Below, one piece after another: positions 1-5,306 of a stretch of 6,779 nt of DNA. The position numbers and the translations under genes were made by a program. Origin of the DNA: Chloroflexota bacterium (GTDB lineage: Bacteria > Chloroflexota > Ktedonobacteria > Ktedonobacterales > Ktedonobacteraceae); NCBI GenBank assembly GCA_027316975.1, contig DAHVFL010000264.1, forward strand, positions 1 through 6,779, read 5' to 3'. The notes under the pieces are model-generated. The model saw nothing but the letters and a program-made list of their open reading frames with translations. It had not been told where the DNA came from and did not search any database. Within the stretch, counting starts at the first letter, position 1. Each line of letters opens with the position of its first letter.

Positions 1-469
1 TGGAGTTTGAGCGCGGCATTTTCGCGCCGGTACACCTCGAGATAACGCTCTTGCCAGTTTACAATCCAGTATTCCAGGATACCGTGACGCGAATAGAGCT
101 TTAGTTTTGCTTCCCGGTCACGCGCAGCGTTTACCGAGCCAGGAGAGAGAATTTCAACCACAAGTTCAGGGGCAGCATGTAGTTTTCCATCGGGTTGGAT
201 GGCTTTTGCCAGTCGCGTTCGACTAATCCATACAACATCAGGCGCTACATCATCATCTTCTGCGAAAATTACCCCGGGTGCGGAATTTGCCATACCAGCT
301 TTTGTCTCGCGGCTCCACTGTTGCAGTATTCCCAGATCTGGTTAGCGACAAATTGATGATGCCAGTGTGGTTGCCGCGACATATACAATTCTCCATCTAC
401 GATTTCATACCGCTTCCCATCATCTGGCAATACATCCAGGTCGTGTGATGTCCAGCGCATTGCAGTCAT
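1..469 (-). pseudogene. Uma2 (DUF820) family PD-(D/E)XK nuclease-like gene, frameshifted and cut by the left edge
   Basis: Two minus-strand reading frames together give one Uma2 family protein. The first (469 down to about 272) has the family's N-terminal signature LPDDGKRYEIVDGELY and ends at a TAA straight after HPG. The second, one base back, continues VIFAEDDDVAPDVVW, then APELVVEILSPGS, then RDREAKLKLYSRHGILEYW, and is still open at base 1. Joined, the nuclease core is intact: Asp in the PD of VAPDVVW (about residue 78), Glu in VEIL (about 106), and Lys in AKLKLY (about 122-124). Uma2 proteins are predicted nucleases, common in cyanobacteria and Chloroflexota, of poorly known role. The ATG at 469 has a modest AGGTG four bases upstream. 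The gene lies 69 bases behind the glycosyltransferase on the same strand. It may be a pseudogene, a sequencing error in a G run, or a programmed frameshift. Family assignment is firm; functional status is not. Confidence 0.85.
272..278 (-). other. Frameshift point with CCCGGGG heptamer in the Uma2 gene
   Basis: On the minus strand the zero frame reads CAC CCG GGG TAA. A one-base backward slip on C CCG GGG gives CCC GGG GTA and enters the frame that carries the rest of the Uma2 domain. The heptamer has the X XXY YYZ form of -1 slippery sites and the stop follows at once. GC-rich heptamers are generally poor slippery sites, so a lost G (five Gs would restore the frame) is at least as likely. 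Confidence 0.6.
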
Positions 470-530
470 TTTTGCACCTGTTGCTTCTGTCGTCGAGTAC
501 TCACCCGCTTTTTCTTTATTTCTATTGAGA

Positions 531-536
531 ATTATA
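531..536 (-). promoter_or_regulatory. Possible -10 element for the Uma2 gene
   Basis: A perfect TATAAT on the minus strand sits just after the glycosyltransferase stop, about 62 bases before the Uma2 ATG at 469. There is no TGn extension and no convincing -35 at the usual spacing, which would fall in the end of the glycosyltransferase gene. It could give Uma2 its own transcript, but the gene may equally be read from the upstream operon, since no terminator is visible in 470-538. Confidence 0.3.
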
Positions 537-538
537 CA

Positions 539-1648
539 CTACTCGCGTTTCTTTTGCATCGCTTCCTGGTAAACCTGCTCGTAGGCGTCGATCATGCTAT
601 CGAGGGCGAAGTGTGTTTCGATGTGGGCGCGGCAATGGGCGCGGGGTATGTCGTACAGGTCATCGACGAAGGCGGCGGCCTGGGCGCGCTCGCCCTCTTC
701 CACCAGGAAGCCTGTTTCGCAGTGGCGGATGATCTCGTCAACCGCGCCGCGCCGGTAGGCGATGACGGGGGTGCCGGTCGCCATGGCTTCGACGGCGGTA
801 AGGCCGAACGGTTCGTCCCATTCGATGGGGAAGAGCAGGCCGAGCGATTGACCCATGATCTTCCACAGGGCCAGCCGTTCCAGTTGCCCCAGGTAGGTCA
901 CGCGCTCGCCTGCCTCTTGCAGTCGAGGTTGGATGTGCGCTTCGAAGTAGGGGCGGTCGTAGATGCCACCGGCTATCAACAGGCGATGACCCGCCATGGC
1001 CGCGATATCTATGGCTGCTTCGACCCCTTTCTCGGGAGCGATACGTCCGGCGAAGAGCAGCGGCGCTTCTCTGGATGGCGCGGGCGAAAAGGGTATGGCG
1101 TCCAGGTCCAGGCCGTTGTAGATCACGTCGTCGATGGCGGTGTAGGGGGCATACGTGCGGGCACAGGAGTGCGATACTGCCACCAGTGTGACGGGGTGGC
1201 CGCGCCGGTCCAGCACGCGCAGGGCATCGTTGATTTCGGGTGAGAGCGCCGGGAGATGCAGCGTGTGCAGCACAGGGATGTGCGAGAGCAGCGCGCTCGC
1301 GGTATAAGCCGGCCAATCGAAGGCGTGGATATGCACGACATCAAACTCGTCGCTGCGCTGGCGCAGTTGCAGGAAGAGATCAAAGAACAGGTTGGCCTGC
1401 ATAAAGAAACCAGCATCGGCAGCGCGTTCGTTTCCTTTGCCGGAGAAGCTGGCCGGTCGCACGCTGGCGGGAACGGGAACGGTTTCGATGGCGACGCCCG
1501 GCACAAACGATGTGTCACGCGCAAAGAGGGTGACAGAATGCCCGCGCCGTTGCAGGCCATGCGCAAGGTCGGCCAGCAGGGCCTGCGCCCCGCCGAGAAA
1601 GGGCTGCAAAATGGGAGAAACCAGGGGAGCAACCAGCGCGATACGCAT
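539..1648 (-). CDS. GT4 family (GT-B fold) glycosyltransferase; candidate pterin glycosyltransferase
   Basis: A soluble GT-B enzyme of about 369 residues, normal for family GT4. The N-terminal acceptor domain starts MRIALVAPL and carries FLGGAQ (about 18-23) and the β-strand VVHIHAFDW (about 105-113). The C-terminal donor domain has AGRIAPEKG (201-209), whose Arg and Lys bind the nucleotide-sugar phosphates, and EPFGLTAVEAM (280-290), the E-X7-E motif of retaining GT4 enzymes, followed by GTPVIAYRRGAVDEI. There are no signal peptide or membrane segments, so it should be cytoplasmic. The open frame allows GTG at 1651, but ATG at 1648 has AGGTGG six bases upstream and is preferred. That ATG shares its A with the PTPS stop (TGATG), so translation is probably coupled. 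Sugar and acceptor cannot be read from sequence. Position after an SDR and PTPS suggests a reduced pterin acceptor, as for cyanobacterial tetrahydrobiopterin glucosyltransferase. A lipid or polysaccharide acceptor remains possible. Confidence 0.9.
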   Translation of the reverse strand: MRIALVAPLVSPILQPFLGGAQALLADLAHGLQRRGHSVTLFARDTSFVPGVAIETVPVPASVRPASFSGKGNERAADAGFFMQANLFFDLFLQLRQRSDEFDVVHIHAFDWPAYTASALLSHIPVLHTLHLPALSPEINDALRVLDRRGHPVTLVAVSHSCARTYAPYTAIDDVIYNGLDLDAIPFSPAPSREAPLLFAGRIAPEKGVEAAIDIAAMAGHRLLIAGGIYDRPYFEAHIQPRLQEAGERVTYLGQLERLALWKIMGQSLGLLFPIEWDEPFGLTAVEAMATGTPVIAYRRGAVDEIIRHCETGFLVEEGERAQAAAFVDDLYDIPRAHCRAHIETHFALDSMIDAYEQVYQEAMQKKRE

Positions 1649-2058
1649 CACTCACCACCTCTGTAGCTAGCACTATTATTGCCGGTTTCGTAGAGCTTCA
1701 CTTCATAGAGCAGATCGCCAGGGAGCCTGTCCTGCAAGCGTTCCCAGAATTTGATGGCGAGCACTTCGGCGGTCGGAATAAAGCCTTCCAGCCAGGGAAC
1801 GTCATGGTTGAGGTGTTTATGATCGACCCAGCCGATGACCTGTTCTTGCATGGCATCCTTCAGCGCTGTCAGGTTGAGCACCATGCCCGTTTGTGGGTCG
1901 GGCGTCCCGCGCACCGTCACCTCCAGCACATAGTTGTGTCCATGTCCGTTGGGATTGGCGCACTTGTCGTAAACAGCGTAATTTTCCTCATCGCTGAGCT
2001 GCTTGCTCCATAAACGATGGGCCGCGCTAAAACTGGCGCGCCGGGTGAGGTAAACCAT
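1648..2058 (-). CDS. 6-pyruvoyl-tetrahydropterin synthase (PTPS/QueD superfamily, PTPS-like)
   Basis: 136 residues. PTPS converts 7,8-dihydroneopterin triphosphate to 6-pyruvoyl-tetrahydropterin, the middle step of tetrahydrobiopterin synthesis; QueD relatives make 6-carboxytetrahydropterin for queuosine. Visible here are zinc ligands His14 (FSAAHRL), His39 and His41 (NPNGHGHNY), catalytic Cys33 (DKCANPNG), Asp79-His80 (VDHKHLNHD), and pterin-binding Glu124 (KLYETGNN). These match human Cys42, His23/48/50, Asp88/His89 and Glu133 with a constant offset of nine, and the C-terminus ends at the same place. The SDEENY segment, DPQTGMVLNLT and LYETGNN also recall animal PTPS (from memory), and the protein is longer than E. 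coli QueD at about 120. This favours true PTPS over QueD. The ATG at 2058 has AAGGA eight bases upstream; the gene starts 20 bases after the SDR gene and overlaps the glycosyltransferase start by one base. Automatic pipelines may label it 6-carboxytetrahydropterin synthase. Confidence 0.9.
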   Translation of the reverse strand: MVYLTRRASFSAAHRLWSKQLSDEENYAVYDKCANPNGHGHNYVLEVTVRGTPDPQTGMVLNLTALKDAMQEQVIGWVDHKHLNHDVPWLEGFIPTAEVLAIKFWERLQDRLPGDLLYEVKLYETGNNSASYRGGE

Positions 2059-2078
2059 ATGTGTGTTCCTTGTGTATC

Positions 2079-2792
2079 TTATGCGTTGCTAAAAATTTCA
2101 AGATTCGTGCCGTTTAGCATACGGGCTGATTCACCGGCCAGGAATTGCAAAATTTCGGCCATGTCGTTGGGCGTCATGCCAGCGCGCAGGTGCGGCGCGG
2201 CCTGGCGCAACATTTCGGTATCGACCGCGCCGGGGCTGACGGCGCAGACGCGAATATTGTGCGGCTTGCCCTCGACGGCCAGAATTTCTGTCAGGCTGGC
2301 AACTCCGGCCTTTGAGACGTTGTAGGCGCTTAAGCCCGGAAACTTCTCTACTCCTTTTACGCCTGAGAGTGATGAAAGGTTGATAATCACGCCCGAATGC
2401 TGCGCGGCCATGATGCGAAATGCTTCGCGGCAACATAGAAATGTGCCGCGGAGGTTGACGTGTATTACATGATCCCACGTCGCTGCATCCATTTCAACAA
2501 AAGGTTTCACCGCCACTATTCCCGCGCAATTTAGCAGCACATCGACGCGCCCGCAGGTCTCCATTACCTTCTGGAACAGGCGGATTACATCTTCTTCATT
2601 TGAAACGTCACCAGCGATTGATAACACGGAATGGCCCTCGCCCTCGATTTCAGCGGCAACCTGCGTAAGCGGCGCAGGTGAGCGGCTGAAGAGGACGACG
2701 CGCGCACCCTGGCGCGCGAAACGCAGGGCGGTGGCGCGGCCAATGCCGCGCCCGGCTCCGGTGATGATAGTGACCTGATTTTGGATGCTCAT
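2079..2792 (-). CDS. Classical short-chain dehydrogenase/reductase; candidate sepiapterin or 6-pyruvoyl-tetrahydropterin reductase
   Basis: 237 residues, a complete classical SDR with Rossmann fold. Cofactor motif TGAGRGIG spans 11-18; the strand-2 end LFSRS with Arg37 suggests NADP(H); DV at 62-63; NCAG at 88-91; Asn113; catalytic Ser141 (NLSSLSG), Tyr157 and Lys161 (YNVSK); then SPGAVDTEM (186-194). The C-terminus resembles FabG-type SDRs (GxxLEIF). General SDR similarity cannot fix the substrate, and an automatic call would be 3-oxoacyl-ACP reductase or SDR oxidoreductase. The PTPS gene directly downstream makes a pterin side-chain ketone the best guess, because sepiapterin reductase is itself an SDR and acts on the PTPS product. 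It is the first gene of the operon. The ATG at 2792 has no Shine-Dalgarno sequence and lies about eight bases from a TATAAT, implying a leaderless message. SDR identity is near certain; the pterin role is inference. Confidence 0.92.
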   Translation of the reverse strand: MSIQNQVTIITGAGRGIGRATALRFARQGARVVLFSRSPAPLTQVAAEIEGEGHSVLSIAGDVSNEEDVIRLFQKVMETCGRVDVLLNCAGIVAVKPFVEMDAATWDHVIHVNLRGTFLCCREAFRIMAAQHSGVIINLSSLSGVKGVEKFPGLSAYNVSKAGVASLTEILAVEGKPHNIRVCAVSPGAVDTEMLRQAAPHLRAGMTPNDMAEILQFLAGESARMLNGTNLEIFSNA

Positions 2793-2799
2793 AATAGAA

Positions 2800-2808
2800 A
2801 TTATAGCA
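2800..2808 (-). promoter_or_regulatory. Extended -10 promoter of the SDR-PTPS-glycosyltransferase operon
   Basis: On the minus strand TGC TATAAT is a perfect extended -10 (TGnTATAAT). No good -35 is seen, which extended -10 promoters can lack. Transcription would be expected to start about seven bases on, near 2793, one base before the SDR ATG, so the message would be leaderless. Confidence 0.65.
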
Positions 2809-3134
2809 CTTAGTTTGATTGATTTGATGAAAGAAACTCAACCCGCGCTTCAAGCGTTATTAGCTCATCCTTGCGAGCGGTTCTATCCGCTTTATGCGAA
2901 CTGCGTGGTAAAGATAGAAACAGTAGGCAGTGCGTCACCAGCCGAAACCGTGTTGTTTCTCGTCTGAATTGTTGAGCTTTTCGCGCAGCGCAGTGACGAA
3001 GCCTGTGAGCGTCGCCTCGCGGCAGGCTCTGGAAGCTGCCTGAGCAGAAAATGTTTCCAAAATCAGGGGAATTGAGGCCCCAAAATTGCGTCCAACGCTC
3101 ATTCTCGTCGTTGTCTCGTTGAGCGTGGTTTTTT

Positions 3135-3164
3135 CTGGCACCAGGCTCATCGCTATGGTATATT
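3135..3164 (+). promoter_or_regulatory. Probable promoter of the BTAD regulator gene
   Basis: TGG TATATT at 3156-3164 is an extended -10 with one mismatch. CTGGCA at 3135-3140 matches four of six -35 bases (TTGACA) at 18-base spacing. Start of transcription would be near 3171, leaving a leader of about 80 bases to the ATG at 3252. Confidence 0.45.
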
Positions 3165-3195
3165 ACTGGCAATCGAGGCGTGACGAATAGCGATG
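3148..3195. repeat. Nine-base inverted repeat around the BTAD gene promoter -10
   Basis: CATCGCTAT at 3148-3156 and ATAGCGATG at 3187-3195 are exact reverse complements 30 bases apart. They flank the -10 and the expected transcription start. A further CCATAG at 3201-3206 can pair with CTATGG at 3153-3158. This could be an operator, but one such repeat is expected by chance in a window of this size. Confidence 0.4.
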
Positions 3196-3239
3196 TAATC
3201 CCATAGTAGCAGCAATGGTGTTAGAACCTGGCTATCGAG
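3166..3239 (+). repeat. Direct repeat CTGGCwATCGAG in the BTAD gene leader
   Basis: CTGGCAATCGAG at 3166-3177 recurs as CTGGCTATCGAG at 3228-3239, 11 of 12 bases the same, 62 bases apart start to start (about six helical turns). The first copy lies at the expected transcription start and the second just before the ribosome site. Binding sites for an autoregulator are possible. Confidence 0.4.
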
Positions 3240-3251
3240 AGAGAGGCATAG

Positions 3252-5258
3252 ATGCCATCATATCCATTCGCGCGCATTATTACCTTTGGCCCGCTCGAAT
3301 TGTTGGGGCGCGTGGAAGCGAGTAGCGAGGATGATGGGATACGCTATGCGCCGCTCTCAACTGACAGGCTGAACGGGCGCGGGGCTACTGCGGCGTTTGC
3401 GCTGCTCAAAATAATGCTCTGTCAGCCCCAGCGACACGCGCCGCGTGATCTGTTGATGGAACTGCTGTGGCCGGAACAGCCGCATCGCCGGGCGGGAGCG
3501 CGGCTGGATGACGCGGCTTCGGTTCTGCGCATTTTGTTGCGCCCGGCCAGCGGGGAAAATCCGCTGGAGTACCGGCGCAGCAATCGAGACAGTGGCAATA
3601 GCTACCACCTGGCCCCATATCCGTTGATCTGGGTCGATGCTGATGCGTTCGAGTGGTATGTGGCGCAGGCGTGTCGCGTGGAACGCTTCGGCGAGGATGC
3701 GCTGCCGTTGTGGGAAGAAGCCTATCGCCTGGCAGCGCGCGGCGCCTTCCTGGCAGACGAGTTGTACAGCGAGTGGGCTAAACAACGGCGCACATTGCTG
3801 GCAGGCCATTGCCGGCAATGCGTGCATGAATTGACGCGCCTGTACCGCGAGCGGGGAGCGCAAGCCGGGGCTGAGCGTGTGCTGCGGGAACACCTGGCGC
3901 GAGAACCAATGGATGAAGACGCGCTGCGCCCTTTCATGGAACTGTCAGGCGAGCAGGAACGCTACCAGGAAGCGTTAGATGCCTATCAACGAACGCAGGA
4001 AGCGCTGGCGCAGGAAGGCCGCGCGCCCGATGAGCGAACACAGGACATCGCGGAATATCTACGCGCCAAAAAGATCACGCGCACACGGACATCAACGGCG
4101 CTATCAATTACATCTCTGGAACCAGAGAGAACCACGCATCTGCTGCATCGTTCTCGGTCTGTTCCCCTTTCAACACAGACCCTTCTACAAGCGGGACAGA
4201 GCGGCTCAGATATGGATATGCTGCGCGTCCTGTTCGCCTTAGAAGAGAGGCAAGACATGTCGCATCTTTCGCGTCGTCAACTCCTGGAATTAGGGATTGC
4301 CGCTTTCATCACACGTCTCGCAAAACTGGATGGCAAGCATATCTCATCAGTAGAACGCGAAGAGTTGGGCAACGCACTCAGCGAGAGTGTTGCTGCCGGG
4401 TGGAAGCTGTTTCTCAAGGTAAGAAATGCTGAATCGCTAGCAATGAGTCAAATTCAACTTTCTCTGATTCATCAAGCTCATCAATTTTTATACCCTGCGG
4501 CACGTTCCTATCTCTATGCAGGGACATATGGGTTGGTAGGATTAGCTTTGCATTTTGAAGAGCGTAATGAAGAAGCCATGCAATGTTACCACAACGCCCA
4601 ACTTGCGGCGATAGCAACAGGTGATCCCTGGTATGTAGCCCAAAATCTTATCTGTCAGGCTGACACTTATCAGGCACTTGGCATGTATACAGAAGCATTA
4701 CAAGCCATAGAAGAGGCATTACGCGGACTTGGAGAAATCGACGAAGAGCATAGACGCGCAAGGGCGCATCTTTTAACCTGTTGGGCTGATAATGCCATAA
4801 TGCTTCATGATGATCGATTGATCCAGGAAAAGCTGGATGCGGCAGAAGCATACCTTGATCCAAGTATTTCTAATGAAGAGTTCGATAAAGCCGCCTGGTT
4901 GCTTATAGCCGGGAAATATGCTTTAAATAAAAAAAGTCATGTAACAGCTAAAAATTGCTTTGAGAAAGCTCTTACAGAGCTTCCCGAACAGTGGCTTCTA
5001 CGCCGTGTTATAACTGCGACGGGTTTAGCTATGGCCTATGCACGTATGGGAGAGCAAGATAGCAGTCTCACTATTGCAAGAGACTTAGTGCCACTAATTA
5101 GAATCACTAACTCACAAATGACAAACAGATGGTTTTCTAACTATCTGCAACAAGATTTACTTGGGATATTTCCTACAGATAGGGAAGTTCAAAGATTTGT
5201 AGCCGATACCAATCAGCAACTTCCCCAACTGACAAGTCTCATTAGTTTCAGTAGATAA
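3252..5258 (+). CDS. BTAD-domain transcriptional regulator with TPR-like C-terminal half
   Basis: 668 residues. Residues 9-129 form an OmpR/SARP-like winged helix: ITFGPLEL strand, then helices with DLLMELLWPEQPHRRAGARL (66-85) as recognition region, ending at SYHLAPYPLIWVDADAFEW. Residues 131-273 are the bacterial transcriptional activator domain, with LYSEWAKQRR, LREHLAREPMDEDALRPFM and RYQEALDAYQRTQEAL. A poorly conserved Thr/Ser/Arg-rich linker (275-320) leads to an all-helical TPR-like part (325-668), with SRRQLLELG, YLYAGTYGLVGLALHFEERNEEA and ALGMYTEALQAIEEAL. No Walker A motif is seen, so the STAND ATPase module common in such regulators is absent. It should bind DNA and sense a partner through the TPR part. 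The ATG has GAGAGG five bases upstream. GC content falls from 68-73% in sampled N-terminal lines to 30-43% in C-terminal ones, suggesting fusion of two sources. It is divergent to the pterin operon, making that a possible target. Confidence 0.85.
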   Translation: MPSYPFARIITFGPLELLGRVEASSEDDGIRYAPLSTDRLNGRGATAAFALLKIMLCQPQRHAPRDLLMELLWPEQPHRRAGARLDDAASVLRILLRPASGENPLEYRRSNRDSGNSYHLAPYPLIWVDADAFEWYVAQACRVERFGEDALPLWEEAYRLAARGAFLADELYSEWAKQRRTLLAGHCRQCVHELTRLYRERGAQAGAERVLREHLAREPMDEDALRPFMELSGEQERYQEALDAYQRTQEALAQEGRAPDERTQDIAEYLRAKKITRTRTSTALSITSLEPERTTHLLHRSRSVPLSTQTLLQAGQSGSDMDMLRVLFALEERQDMSHLSRRQLLELGIAAFITRLAKLDGKHISSVEREELGNALSESVAAGWKLFLKVRNAESLAMSQIQLSLIHQAHQFLYPAARSYLYAGTYGLVGLALHFEERNEEAMQCYHNAQLAAIATGDPWYVAQNLICQADTYQALGMYTEALQAIEEALRGLGEIDEEHRRARAHLLTCWADNAIMLHDDRLIQEKLDAAEAYLDPSISNEEFDKAAWLLIAGKYALNKKSHVTAKNCFEKALTELPEQWLLRRVITATGLAMAYARMGEQDSSLTIARDLVPLIRITNSQMTNRWFSNYLQQDLLGIFPTDREVQRFVADTNQQLPQLTSLISFSR

Positions 5259-5265
5259 TTACATT

Positions 5266-5306
5266 TCCTCTTGGAAAAGCAAAAATACGAACGATTTTCA
5301 AGAGGA
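5266..5306. terminator. Hairpin between convergent genes, possible bidirectional terminator
   Basis: TCCTCTT (5266-5272) pairs with AAGAGGA (5300-5306), G5273 is bulged, and GAAAA (5274-5278) pairs with TTTTC (5295-5299): 12 pairs and a 16-base loop. It starts eight bases after the BTAD gene stop and its right arm covers the last codons and TGA of the methyltransferase gene. No clear T run follows on either strand, so it is not a textbook intrinsic terminator. Confidence 0.5.

Larger units (their letters stand above)
2793..3251. other. Divergent intergenic region, 459 bases, without a supported gene
   Basis: Between the SDR gene and the BTAD regulator, read away from each other. The ends hold a promoter for each side. 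The middle (about 2810-3130) has open frames on both strands: 71 residues on the minus strand at 2935-3150, beginning MSLVPEKTTLNET, and 120 residues at 2810-3172 in another minus frame. None has a recognisable domain or a good ribosome site. Short competing inverted repeats occur: GCCTG at 3001-3005, CAGGC at 3023-3027 and GCCTG at 3038-3042, so CAGGC could pair either way. The stretch may be a decayed gene, a dispersed repeat or a structured RNA; I cannot decide. Confidence 0.5.

Noticed and set aside
554..1243. Plus-strand open frame of 229 codons inside the glycosyltransferase gene
   Set aside because: It is antisense to a gene with clear GT4 motifs and shows no domain; long antisense frames are common in GC-rich coding DNA.
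738..1632. Overlapping minus-strand frames within the glycosyltransferase gene
   Set aside because: They are out of frame with the GT-B domain and rich in Arg, Pro and Ala, as frame shadows are.
1648..2058. PTPS-family gene as QueD for queuosine
   Set aside because: Length and residue spacing fit PTPS better and no queC, queE or queF is near.
2079..2792. SDR as FabG of fatty-acid synthesis
   Set aside because: The fold matches, but no acyl carrier or fatty-acid genes are adjacent and the direct partner is PTPS. It cannot be excluded by sequence alone.
2935..3150. Minus-strand 71-codon frame in the divergent region as a real gene
   Set aside because: There is no recognisable family and no Shine-Dalgarno before its ATG, and it would lie inside the regulator promoter. 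It is kept only as an open question.
3357..3893. Minus-strand frame of 178 codons under the regulator gene
   Set aside because: It is antisense to the well-supported winged helix and BTAD region, has no motif and no ribosome site.
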